A stretch of DNA of 64,000 nucleotides, from positions 1 through 64,000 of the forward strand of contig JAIXSR010000005.1 of NCBI GenBank assembly GCA_027484605.1. The letters are read 5' to 3'. Shown piece by piece: positions 52,697 to 60,512 of this stretch (position 1 is its first letter; the number at the start of each line of letters is the position of its first letter). The stretch comes from Hyphomicrobiales bacterium (GTDB taxonomy: Bacteria > Pseudomonadota > Alphaproteobacteria > Rhizobiales > Beijerinckiaceae). The translations under genes and the position numbers were made by a program. The notes below the pieces were generated by a model. The model searched no databases. It was not told the origin of the DNA and saw only the letters and a list, made by a program, of their open reading frames with translations.

Positions 52697-53763
52697 CAGG
52701 CGACGCAGGACAGGAAGCCCTGGCGCAGGGCATCTTCGTTGAGGTTCCGGCCGATGAAGACGATGCGCGAGACGCGCTTCTCGTCCGGCTTCCAGTCACG
52801 CTGCAGGTCGCCATCGAGGATCATGTGGACGCCCTGGAAGACGAAGCGCTTCGATTCCCTGGCAAAGGCGAGAATGCCCTTGGAGCGGAGGATGTTCGGC
52901 CCCTCGGTCTGCACCAGATCGTTGATCCAGGGCATGAATTTCTCGGGATCGACATCGCCGGGATGGGCGATCGAGACCGATTGCATCTCCTCGTCATGGT
53001 AATGTTTCAGCCCGCCATGGTGGTGGTGATGGCCATGATGGTGGTGATCATGCGTGCAATCCGGCCCGCATTCGCCGTCATGGTCATGATCATGATGGTG
53101 ATCATCCGCTTCGAGGAAGGCGGGCTCGATCTCGAGGATGCGTTCGAGATCGAAGGCGCCGCGATCGAGCACCTCGGCCAGCGGGATCTGGCATTTCTGC
53201 GTCTTGTGCAGGCGGGCATAGGGGTTGATGGCGCGGATCCGCGCCTCGACCTCGCGCAGCTCCGCCGGCGAGACCAGATCGGTCTTGTTGAGCAGGATCA
53301 CGTCGGCGAAGGCGATCTGGTTCTTGGCTTCCGGTGCATCCTTCAGCCGTGCGGCCAGCCATTTCGCATCCGCCACGGTGACGACGGCATCGAGCCGCGC
53401 CTTATCCCCGACATCCTGGTCGACGAAGAAGGTCTGCGCGACAGGGGCCGGGTCGGCGAGGCCGGTTGTCTCGACAATGATGGCGTCGAAGCGGCCTTTC
53501 CGCTTCATCAGGGTCTCGATGATGCGGATCAGATCGCCGCGCACGGTGCAGCAGATGCACCCGTTATTCATCTCGAAGACTTCCTCGTCGGCCCCGACGA
53601 CGAGGTCATTGTCGATGCCGATCTCGCCGAATTCGTTGACGATCACCGCATATTTCTTGCCATGCGGTTCCGAGAGGATCCGGTTGAGCAAGGTGGTCTT
53701 GCCGGCGCCGAGATAGCCCGTCAGGACCGTTACAGGGATCTTGTCCGTCATCGTGTTGCTCAT
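52696..53763 (-). CDS. CobW/COG0523-family GTPase, putative zinc metallochaperone
   Basis: This 355-residue G3E GTPase has the P-loop GYLGAGKTT at about 16-24, the metal motif CxCC (Cys69, Cys71, Cys72 in NNGCICCTV), [10 protein letters not shown] at about 98 and the base-binding NKTD at about 159. A His/Asp/Cys-rich insert at about 217-255 ([15 protein letters not shown] and [12 protein letters not shown]) should bind Zn2+. The C-terminal CobW domain covers about 265-350. Its place 80 bases after znuA points to zinc delivery rather than cobalamin synthesis. A second ATG 12 bases in (MTDKIP) is an alternative start. Confidence 0.93.
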   Translation of the reverse strand: MSNTMTDKIPVTVLTGYLGAGKTTLLNRILSEPHGKKYAVIVNEFGEIGIDNDLVVGADEEVFEMNNGCICCTVRGDLIRIIETLMKRKGRFDAIIVETTGLADPAPVAQTFFVDQDVGDKARLDAVVTVADAKWLAARLKDAPEAKNQIAFADVILLNKTDLVSPAELREVEARIRAINPYARLHKTQKCQIPLAEVLDRGAFDLERILEIEPAFLEADDHHHDHDHDGECGPDCTHDHHHHGHHHHHGGLKHYHDEEMQSVSIAHPGDVDPEKFMPWINDLVQTEGPNILRSKGILAFARESKRFVFQGVHMILDGDLQRDWKPDEKRVSRIVFIGRNLNEDALRQGFLSCVA

Positions 53764-53843
53764 GGCTCATCCGCGCGGCTGTCGCAGCCGCTTCCGTTGT
53801 CGCGTGTTTGAAACGAAACGCGAAGCGCTTCAAGTCCTGACGG

Positions 53844-54818
53844 TCATTCCGCCTTCAGGGCATCGAGCAGCGTCTTCGCGTTGTGACGCATCATCGCGAT
53901 GTAGGTCGGCGCGGGGCCTTTTTCATCGGACAGGGCATCAGAAAACAGCGTGCCGCCAACTCTCGCGCCGGTTTCCTTCGCGATCTGTTCGGCGATGCGC
54001 GGTGAGGTCATGTTCTCGAGGAAAACGGCCCGGACCTTCTTGTCCCGAATCAGGCGGATGACCCGGGCGACGTCCTTGGCCGACGGTTCGGCATCCGAGG
54101 ACATGCCCTGGACTGACTCGAAGGTGAAACCGAATTCGCGCGCGAAATAGTCGAACGCTGCGTGGCTGGTCATCGTGACGCGGCGCTCCCGCGGCAAGGT
54201 GGCGAAGGCGTTCTCGATCTCGGATTTCACAGCGGCCAGCTCGGCGAGATAGGCTTCGGCATTCTTTCGATAGGCCGGTTCGCCCGCAGGGTCAGCCTTG
54301 ATCAGACCATCGCGGATATTGACGACATAGACCTTGACGGCATCAATGGATTGCCAGGCATGCGGGTCGAGCCGGCCATGGCTGTGACCATGGTCATGTC
54401 CGTGCCCATGCCCATGGGCTTCCTTCTTCGTCTTCTCGATCGCGTTGATGCCCGTCGATGCGACGATCACCGGGATCTTGGCGCCTGCACTCTTGATCAG
54501 GCGTGGCATAAAGGTCTCCAGACCGAGGCCGTTCACGACTATCAGGCCAGCGTCCTTCACCTTCTTCGCATCGGCCGGGCTCGCCTGATAGACATGCGTG
54601 TCTCCGTTCGGACCGACCAGCGGGACAACATTGGCGCGCTCCTTTGCGACCTGCCGCGTCAGGTCCGCGAGGATGGAGAAGGATGTCACCACCTCCAGTG
54701 GTTTTGACGGAGCGGTCTGGGCCAGGGCGGCGGGCGCCAGCGCGAGGGCCATGGCGCCGGCCATCAGGCTGCGACGAGAGGTTATAACATTACGAAAGAG
54801 GGGCGGGAGGATATCCAT
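53844..54818 (-). CDS. znuA: Zinc ABC transporter, substrate-binding protein
   Basis: This 324-residue periplasmic protein captures Zn2+ for ZnuBC. A signal peptide (about 15-33, RRSLMAGAMALALAPAALA) precedes the cluster A-I fold. Likely ligands are a His in GDTHVYQASPAD, the His in RLDPHAWQS, a His in MTSHAAFDYFA and a late Asp/Glu. A His-rich loop (GHGHGHDHGHSHG, about 136-148) is diagnostic of zinc rather than manganese. The start at 54818 has GGAG nine bases upstream; a Zur-like sequence then falls inside codons 9-13. An alternative ATG at 54764 lacks a ribosome site. Confidence 0.94.
   Translation of the reverse strand: MDILPPLFRNVITSRRSLMAGAMALALAPAALAQTAPSKPLEVVTSFSILADLTRQVAKERANVVPLVGPNGDTHVYQASPADAKKVKDAGLIVVNGLGLETFMPRLIKSAGAKIPVIVASTGINAIEKTKKEAHGHGHGHDHGHSHGRLDPHAWQSIDAVKVYVVNIRDGLIKADPAGEPAYRKNAEAYLAELAAVKSEIENAFATLPRERRVTMTSHAAFDYFAREFGFTFESVQGMSSDAEPSAKDVARVIRLIRDKKVRAVFLENMTSPRIAEQIAKETGARVGGTLFSDALSDEKGPAPTYIAMMRHNAKTLLDALKAE
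54781..54793 (-). promoter_or_regulatory. Second Zur-like sequence at the start of znuA
   Basis: GTTATAACATTAC matches the perfect palindrome at 56751-56763 in 11 of 13 positions. It lies within the first codons of znuA as annotated and forces codons such as AAT, GTT and ATA that are uncommon in this GC-rich DNA. It may be an internal Zur site. Confidence 0.5.
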
Positions 54819-54836
54819 GGCGGGGCACTCCGTTGT

Positions 54837-55703
54837 TCAGGCTTCGAGATGGCGTTGGGGGAAATAGCGCCGCACGATTCCGTGCGGGCCAAGGGCGAGC
54901 GAGGCGCCGTAGATCAGGCCGGCGACAAGGATGATGGCGGGCCCGGAGGCCATGCCGAGATGATAGGAGGCGAGAAGCCCGGTCACATTGGCGAGGATGG
55001 CCAGCGGCACGGCGATGGCGATCATGGACGAGACATCATCGGTCCAGAGACGTGCCGAGCCGGCGGGGAGCATCATGATGCCCACGACGAGCAGCGTCCC
55101 GAGCGCGTGGAACCCGGCGACAAGGTTCAGCACGACAAAGGTCAGGAAGCCGAAATGGAAGACCCATCCGAACCGGGTGACGCCGGCGGCGAAGCCGGGA
55201 TCGAGGCATTCCATCACCACGCCGCGATAGCCCAGGGCCAGTGCCAGCAGGGTTGCCGAGGCAACCGCGACGATGAGGACAAGGGTCGGATCGTCCAGCG
55301 CGAGGATCGAGCCGAAGAGCAGGGCCAGCAGGTCGAGATTGGAGCGGCTGGCCGAGATGAGGGTGACGCCGAGGGCCAGCGAGACGAGATAGAAGGCCGC
55401 GAGAGCCATGTCTTCCTTGACGAGGGTGGTCCGCGATACGAAGCCCGAGGCGATGGCGACACCGAAGCCGGCGATCAGCCCGCCGAGGGTCATGTAGCCG
55501 AGCGACAGGCCGCCGATCAGGAAGCCCAATGCGGCGCCGGGCAGGATGGCATGGGCCATGGCATCGCCGATCAGGCTCATGCGGCGCAGCATCAGGAACA
55601 CGCCGATCGGCGCGGCCGCGAACGAGATCGCCAGCCCGCCGACCAGCGCGCGTCGCATGAAGGGGAATTCGACGAAGGGCGCGACGAGGAGATCGTAGAC
55701 CAT
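54837..55703 (-). CDS. znuB: Zinc ABC transporter, permease
   Basis: This 288-residue inner-membrane protein has eight or nine hydrophobic helices and family landmarks such as MLRRMSLIGDAMAHAILPGA at about 38-57, SRTTLVKEDMALAAFY and TLLVVGIMMLPAGSARLWTDD at about 207-227. It starts one base after the znuC stop and ends 18 bases before znuA, so it is part of one transcript. It transports the metal delivered by ZnuA, powered by ZnuC. Confidence 0.94.
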   Translation of the reverse strand: MVYDLLVAPFVEFPFMRRALVGGLAISFAAAPIGVFLMLRRMSLIGDAMAHAILPGAALGFLIGGLSLGYMTLGGLIAGFGVAIASGFVSRTTLVKEDMALAAFYLVSLALGVTLISASRSNLDLLALLFGSILALDDPTLVLIVAVASATLLALALGYRGVVMECLDPGFAAGVTRFGWVFHFGFLTFVVLNLVAGFHALGTLLVVGIMMLPAGSARLWTDDVSSMIAIAVPLAILANVTGLLASYHLGMASGPAIILVAGLIYGASLALGPHGIVRRYFPQRHLEA

Positions 55704-55704
55704 G

Positions 55705-56439
55705 TCAGGCCGCCCGGTGGCATTCGGCGGCCCGGCGGTCGAAGGCTTCCGCCATCTGCCGCGCGGTTTCGAGCCGGTCGGTCGTCAGCACCCCGGATGT
55801 CGCGCCCCAGCCGAGCGGATCGCGGGCGAGGAGCAGGGTCTGCGGGAAATGTCGCCGGACGAGTTCGAGATCATGCAGGACGGCGAGGATGGTCCTGCCC
55901 TCGCTGTGCCAGCGCGCGACGATCTCCAGAAGGTCGTCGATGGTGCGCTGGTCGATGGCGGTGAACGGCTCGTCGAGCAGGATGAGCGGGGCATCCTGCA
56001 ACATCAGCCGTGCGAAGAGCAGGCGCTGCAGCTGGCCACCCGACAGCGTGCGGATGGAACGGCGCTCGAAACCCGACAGACCGACCAGGCCAATGGCCTC
56101 GAGCGCGCGATCCCGCTCGGTGCGCGAGATCCGGCCGAACATCCCGCGCCGGCCGCACAGGCCGGTCAGGGCGAGATCGAAGACCGTCACCGGGAAATCA
56201 CGGTTGAGATCGCCGATCTGCGGCATGTAGGCCATATGCGGGAAGGTGTTGACGATCCGCCCTGCCAGCGGGGCGAGGCGCCCGGCAATGCCTTTCAGGA
56301 GGGTCGACTTGCCGCCGCCATTCGGCCCGACAATCGCCAGCAGCGTGCCCGGCTCGATCCGTCCGTCGAGATGGTGGACGGCGGGGTGCCGGTCATAGCC
56401 GAGCGTCAGGTCCTCGAAGGCCAGGATCGGATCAGACAT
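55705..56439 (-). CDS. znuC: Zinc ABC transporter, ATP-binding protein
   Basis: This 244-residue ATPase has Walker A GPNGGGKST at about 38-46, signature LSGGQLQRLLFARL at about 134-147, Walker B LILLDEPF at about 153-160 and a switch His in LAVLHDLELV. It overlaps the end of the small His-rich protein gene by 8 bases, which implies coupled translation from the first gene of the operon. Confidence 0.95.
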   Translation of the reverse strand: MSDPILAFEDLTLGYDRHPAVHHLDGRIEPGTLLAIVGPNGGGKSTLLKGIAGRLAPLAGRIVNTFPHMAYMPQIGDLNRDFPVTVFDLALTGLCGRRGMFGRISRTERDRALEAIGLVGLSGFERRSIRTLSGGQLQRLLFARLMLQDAPLILLDEPFTAIDQRTIDDLLEIVARWHSEGRTILAVLHDLELVRRHFPQTLLLARDPLGWGATSGVLTTDRLETARQMAEAFDRRAAECHRAA

Positions 56440-56743
56440 CGCGCATCGCCCAGAAGGCCAGCGCCCAGAGCAGGGCGACCAGCGGCAGGGCCAGCAGCAG
56501 GCGCTGGCCGGCGGACAAGGCCATCAGCGAGAGGCGCGGCGGATCGGCCCGCTCCGTGCGCAGGGCCGGAAGGGTGGCATGGTCATGCCGGTGGCCGGCA
56601 TGGTCATGTCCGTGGTGATGGTCATGCGCATGAGGATGCCCGTGTCCGGGGCCATGGTCATGCCCGTGGGCATGCCCCGATGCCGGAGCATGGGCAGGAA
56701 CGGGGGCGACGGCGCGCGGCAGGAGGGATGTCGGTTCCGACAT
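56432..56743 (-). CDS. His-rich small membrane protein, first gene of the zinc operon
   Basis: This 103-residue protein has no name I know. After a short start (MSEPTSLLPRAVAP) comes a segment of alternating His with Gly, Asp and Ala (about residues 18-53, for example HAHGHDHGPGHGHPHAHDHH) with about 18 histidines. A short linker and one C-terminal hydrophobic helix (about 79-98, LLLALPLVALLWALAFW) follow. It would be a tail-anchored cytoplasmic zinc-binding protein, or have the opposite topology. It overlaps znuC by 8 bases, and the Zur-like palindrome lies only 7 bases before its ATG. A role as zinc buffer or donor at the transporter is inferred. Confidence 0.85.
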   Translation of the reverse strand: MSEPTSLLPRAVAPVPAHAPASGHAHGHDHGPGHGHPHAHDHHHGHDHAGHRHDHATLPALRTERADPPRLSLMALSAGQRLLLALPLVALLWALAFWAMRDV

Positions 56744-56750
56744 GGCCAGC

Positions 56751-56779
56751 GTTATAATATAACAGGCCGGCCGGGGCAA
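56751..56779 (-). promoter_or_regulatory. Zur-like operator overlapping the zinc operon promoter
   Basis: The perfect palindrome GTTATAATATAAC spans 56751-56763 and matches the TATAAT-containing Zur boxes of alphaproteobacteria. On the minus strand its last half reads TATAAC, 17 bases after TTGCCC (56774-56779), making a plausible -10/-35 pair. Transcription would start at or within a base or two of the ATG at 56743, so the mRNA may be leaderless. Binding of Zur with zinc would block the -10 element. Confidence 0.8.
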
Positions 56780-56792
56780 CCGCTTCGCGCGG

Positions 56793-57026
56793 TTATTCGT
56801 AGATCGGTTCCGCCTTGATGGCAGCCTTGACGAAACGCCAGCAGAGATAGATGCCCAGGGCCAGCGAGATCGCGATGAGGGCCATCGTCACTTCCTCGCC
56901 CCAGCCGGTCAGGCCGCCAACTGCCCAGCCCAGCGCAAGGGCAGCCGCCAGGATCTCGGTGCCGACGAGGATCGTCGCGCAGATCACGGTCAACGCGTTC
57001 TGGCGGTTGAGCGATTTTCCGGCCAT
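56793..57026 (-). CDS. Small two-helix membrane protein
   Basis: This 77-residue protein has two hydrophobic helices (about 9-31 and 43-65) and ends FVKAAIKAEPIYE. I do not recognise it. The ATG at 57026 has AGGAAAAG upstream; a TTG further up would add 20 residues. It lies upstream of the zinc operon promoter on the same strand and probably has its own promoter in the gap to the gamma-glutamyltransferase gene. Confidence 0.7.
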   Translation of the reverse strand: MAGKSLNRQNALTVICATILVGTEILAAALALGWAVGGLTGWGEEVTMALIAISLALGIYLCWRFVKAAIKAEPIYE

Positions 57027-57127
57027 CGGCTTTTCCTTGTCCAAGACGTCTTTCCTGATGGTGGGGAGCGGTATAGCTTTTGGCAACCCGGCGCAATCGC
57101 CGATCCCTCATTTTCTGCAGGACCTCC

Positions 57128-58723
57128 ATGCCCGATACGCCTATTTTCGGACACGCGGCTGTTGCCGCGCCGCATTTTCTCGCTGCCGAAGCCGGGCGCG
57201 ATATCCTCGCTGCCGGCGGCAATGCCATCGAGGCCATGGTGGCCATGGCGGGGGTGATTGCGGTCGCCTATCCGCATATGAACGGGCTCGGCGGTGACGG
57301 ATTCTGGACGATCCGCACGCCGGACGGGAAGGTCCGCTGCATCGAGGCCTGCGGATTTGCCGGCTCGAAGGCGACGATCAGCCATTATCGCGCCAAGGGC
57401 CACGAGACGATTCCGGTGCGGGGCGGCGATGCGGCCCTGACCGTGGCCGGGGCCGTGGGCGGCTGGCAGGCCGCGCTCGAGCTTGCGGCGGCTTTCGGGG
57501 GCAAGATGCCGGTGCCCGACCTGCTGGCGCCGGCCCGTCGGCATGCGGCCGATGGCGTGCCGGTTTCGCAGAGCGAGGGGCGCTACATCATCAAGGAGCG
57601 GGAGGAGATCACCGCCGTTCCCGGTTTCGCGGCGCATTTCCTGGCCGAGGATGGCGGGCAGGTGAAGGCCGGGACCCTGCGGCGCCAGCCGGCCCTTGCC
57701 GGCGTGTTCGAGCAGATGGCCCATGCCGGTCTCGATGATTTCTATCGCGGCGATGTCGGCCGCGAGATCGCTGCCGATCTGGCGAAGGCCGGCTCGCCGG
57801 TGACGCGCGGCGACCTGCAGGCCTACCAGGCCCGCTGGCGCGAGCCGCTCCAGACGCGGATCCCGGGTGCGAGCCTGTTCAACGTGCCGCCGCCGGCGCA
57901 GGGGCTGGCCTCGCTGATCCTGCACGGGGTCTTCGCCCGCCTGCCGGAAGCGCGGCCGGAGAGTTTCGAGCATCTCCACGGGCTCATCGAGGCCGCGAAG
58001 CGCGCCTACGCGATCCGGGACCGCGTGGTGACGGATTTCGACCATCTCGCCGTCGATCCCTCCCGTTACCTGACCGAGCAGGCTCTGGCGCGGGAAGTCG
58101 CGGCGATCCGGGCCGACCGCGCCGCCGGCTGGCCGATTCCTTCGGCCGAGGGCGACACGATCTGGATGGGCGCGATTGACGACAAGGGCATCGCGGTTTC
58201 CTTCATCCAGTCACTCTATTGGGAATATGGCTCGGGCGTGGTGCTGCCGCAGACCGGCCTGATCTGGCAGAATCGGGGCATCGCCTTCTCGCTCGATCCG
58301 GATTCGCTGAACCCGCTCCAGCCGGGCCGCCGGCCCTTCCATACGCTCAACACGCCGCTGGCCGTGTTCGATGACGGCCGGGTGGCGAGCTATGGCGCGA
58401 TGGGCGGCGATGGCCAGCCGCAATTCCAGGCGCAGGTGTTCTTCCGCGCCTTTGCCTACGGGCAGGGCGTGGCCGAGGCGCTCGACCGGCCGCGCTTCCT
58501 GTTCGGGAAGACCTGGGGCAAGCCCTCGGCGACGCTCAAGGTCGAGAACCGGTTCGACGGGGCCGTGCTGGAGAAGCTGGACCGGGCGGGCCACCAGATC
58601 GAGTTGGTCGACAAGCCCTATGCCGATATGTTCGGCCATGCCGGGCTGCTGGTGCGGGATGCGCGTGGCCGGATCGATGCCGGCCATGATCCGCGCTCGG
58701 ATGGCCGGGCGGAAGGGCTCTGA
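57128..58723 (+). CDS. Gamma-glutamyltransferase family protein
   Basis: This 531-residue protein is an Ntn-hydrolase of the gamma-glutamyltranspeptidase family, which cleaves glutathione and other gamma-glutamyl compounds after self-processing. The nucleophile is expected to be Thr344 in AEGDTIWMGAID, where most relatives have GTTH or similar, so this is a variant. FGHAAVAAPHFLAAEAGRDIL begins the large subunit and YGAMGGDGQPQFQAQVF lies in the small subunit. No signal peptide is seen, unlike classical periplasmic Ggt, so it may act in the cytoplasm on another gamma-glutamyl or cyclic substrate. Its stop codon abuts the stop of the convergent NicO gene. Confidence 0.88.
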   Translation: MPDTPIFGHAAVAAPHFLAAEAGRDILAAGGNAIEAMVAMAGVIAVAYPHMNGLGGDGFWTIRTPDGKVRCIEACGFAGSKATISHYRAKGHETIPVRGGDAALTVAGAVGGWQAALELAAAFGGKMPVPDLLAPARRHAADGVPVSQSEGRYIIKEREEITAVPGFAAHFLAEDGGQVKAGTLRRQPALAGVFEQMAHAGLDDFYRGDVGREIAADLAKAGSPVTRGDLQAYQARWREPLQTRIPGASLFNVPPPAQGLASLILHGVFARLPEARPESFEHLHGLIEAAKRAYAIRDRVVTDFDHLAVDPSRYLTEQALAREVAAIRADRAAGWPIPSAEGDTIWMGAIDDKGIAVSFIQSLYWEYGSGVVLPQTGLIWQNRGIAFSLDPDSLNPLQPGRRPFHTLNTPLAVFDDGRVASYGAMGGDGQPQFQAQVFFRAFAYGQGVAEALDRPRFLFGKTWGKPSATLKVENRFDGAVLEKLDRAGHQIELVDKPYADMFGHAGLLVRDARGRIDAGHDPRSDGRAEGL

Positions 58724-59722
58724 TCAGGTTCCCGCGGCCATCAGGCCCCGGACCAGCAGGAAACCCAAAGCGGCAAGGCCGAGGCCGGCCAGCATCTCGA
58801 GGATGAGGCCGAGCCGTGCCCAGCCTCTGCCGCCGCGTGAGATGAGGTTCAGCGCCAGCAGCTTCGCCTTGACCGCGAGCAGGGCGAAAAGGCTGGTACC
58901 TAGCGCCGTGCCGATCGCCATCACGATCACCGAGAGGGCGCCGGCAAGGAACAGCCCTTTCGACAGGGCGAAGACCAGCAGGATGATCGCCCCGGTGCAG
59001 GGCCGGATTCCCGCGCCGATGGCCATCAGGGCGAGGTCGCGGCGGGAGGCTGCGACAAGCTGGCGCGGATCGCCGCCATGCTGGTGGCCGCAGAGCGGAT
59101 CGGCGCAGGCGGGGTCGTGGGTGAAGCCGGCGAACAGGAGCCGGGCCTTGCGCCAGGCCAGCCAGAGGCCCATCAGCGCGATCAGCGTGAACCCGCCCTT
59201 TTCGATCCAGGCGATGCTGGCATTCATGGTGCGGGCCGTACCGCCGGCGATGCCGGCGACGATGCCGACAATGCCGAGGGCGATGATCGCCTGCACCGCC
59301 GCTGCCGCGAAGGCCAGGCCGATGCCGCGCTTCAGCGCCCGCTCGTTGGCGAGCAGGTAGGAGGCGATCACCGCCTTGCCATGGCCGGGGCCCACCGCAT
59401 GGAGCACGCCATAGGCGAAGGCAAGGCCGAGCAGGGTGGCGAGGGCGGCCGGGCTGGTTTCGACCGCGCCGATGGCGGCCGTCAGCGCCTTGTGGAAGGC
59501 GGCCTGCTGGCTCAGCAGCCAGGCGCCGAGGCCGGAGGCGGCTTCTGCCGGTGGCGCGGGCGGCCCGGCGCCGAAAGGCGAGCGGGTCTGCGCGAGGGCG
59601 GGAGCTGCGGCGAGCAGCGAAGCGAATGCCGCAAGAGGGCGGCTTCCGGGCAGCGCGCGACGGCCATGGAGAGCCTGTCTCTGCATCCCTTGCAGGAAAT
59701 ACATCACGTGCAGGAAATACAT
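58724..59722 (-). CDS. NicO/RcnA-family nickel-cobalt (metal) transporter
   Basis: This 332-residue membrane protein carries the NicO signature VLHAVGPGHGKAVIASYLL at about 107-125 and GAGIRPCTGAIILLVFALSKG at about 235-255. It has a signal-like N-terminus (LPGSRPLAAFASLLAAAPALA), six or seven membrane helices and a His/Cys-containing loop (CADPLCGHQHGGD). I place the start at the ATG at 59722 because it overlaps the stop of the DUF1007 gene (TGATG); ATGs at 59704 and 59686 are alternatives, and none has a strong ribosome site. The metal could be Ni, Co or, given the zinc operon nearby, another cation. Confidence 0.85.
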   Translation of the reverse strand: MYFLHVMYFLQGMQRQALHGRRALPGSRPLAAFASLLAAAPALAQTRSPFGAGPPAPPAEAASGLGAWLLSQQAAFHKALTAAIGAVETSPAALATLLGLAFAYGVLHAVGPGHGKAVIASYLLANERALKRGIGLAFAAAAVQAIIALGIVGIVAGIAGGTARTMNASIAWIEKGGFTLIALMGLWLAWRKARLLFAGFTHDPACADPLCGHQHGGDPRQLVAASRRDLALMAIGAGIRPCTGAIILLVFALSKGLFLAGALSVIVMAIGTALGTSLFALLAVKAKLLALNLISRGGRGWARLGLILEMLAGLGLAALGFLLVRGLMAAGT

Positions 59723-59733
59723 CACTTGCAGGA
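59691..59733. repeat. 18-bp tandem repeat at the NicO start
   Basis: Two 18-bp units (TGCAGGAAATACATCACG and the same with a final T), plus 7 bases of a third, span the stop of the DUF1007 gene and the first codons of the NicO gene. The repeat duplicates six codons (MYFLHV then MYFLQG) and gives several in-frame ATGs. Confidence 0.85.
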
Positions 59734-60363
59734 GAACCGGACCGGGATGGCCCAATCCGGATTGGCATTGGGCCCCATGCTCTGGAAGAAGCCCTCGCCC
59801 ATCTGCGACAGGCGCGCCATCACGCCGGGATTGGGCGGGCTGACCTTGGCTTCGCAGGGTTTCGCCGTTCCCTCGACCGTGACGGGCGTGCCTTCCTGGA
59901 AATTGAAGGCGACGAAAAAGGTCGGGTCATAGACCTCGAGCCGGGCCTCGGCGAGGCTGGGCCTGGTGCCATCGACGGGCAGGGTGAAATGCAGCGTCAG
60001 CGCCTTGCCGTCATGGCTGAGGTAATAGTCGCTCACCTGCCCGAAACGGGTGCGGGCCCGGCCCTGTTTCAGGAAGCTGAAATACTCGTATTCGTTGAGC
60101 GATTCGACATTGACCTGCGCCAGTTCGGCCAGTTCCTCGCGGTCGAGCTTGCCATCCTTGTTCTTGTCGAGGCCGGTAGTCGAATAGGCGGAGAAGGCCT
60201 CGTCGAAGGTCCAGGCATGGCGAAGGGCCGTGATGGCGCCGCCGGCATCGGCCACAACCACCGTCCGCACGCTCACCAGCACATGCGGATGGGCCGCAGC
60301 GGGCATCGTGGCGCCGGCCAGCGCGCAGGCGGTGCAGAACAGAATGGCCGGTAACCGCAACAT
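59722..60363 (-). CDS. DUF1007-family periplasmic protein with EF-hand loop
   Basis: This 213-residue exported protein has a signal peptide (about 1-24, cleavage after AAA before HPHVLV). It contains the HPHV start typical of DUF1007 proteins, a canonical 12-residue EF-hand loop DKNKDGKLDREE at about residues 66-77, and paired Cys near the C-terminus (KPCEAK, FSCK). DUF1007 proteins regularly accompany NicO-type transporters and probably help in metal capture or sensing. The NicO gene is translationally coupled downstream. Confidence 0.88.
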   Translation of the reverse strand: MLRLPAILFCTACALAGATMPAAAHPHVLVSVRTVVVADAGGAITALRHAWTFDEAFSAYSTTGLDKNKDGKLDREELAELAQVNVESLNEYEYFSFLKQGRARTRFGQVSDYYLSHDGKALTLHFTLPVDGTRPSLAEARLEVYDPTFFVAFNFQEGTPVTVEGTAKPCEAKVSPPNPGVMARLSQMGEGFFQSMGPNANPDWAIPVRFSCK

Positions 60364-60512
60364 CGGGCGAAGCCCCCTTACCTGCGAATCGGTCTAGCAG
60401 AAATCCGTCAAGGCTGCATCGGTCGGACGGCGCAGCCCAAGCCTCCTCTCTCCCCGGGTTTTACGGCAAAAATAGGTCACTTTCGATCCTTTCGAAACTC
60501 CCTCTTGAAAAG

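Noticed and set aside
53764-53843. A separate Zur site before the CobW-family gene
   Set aside because: No sequence close to GTTATAATATAAC is present in this 80-base gap.
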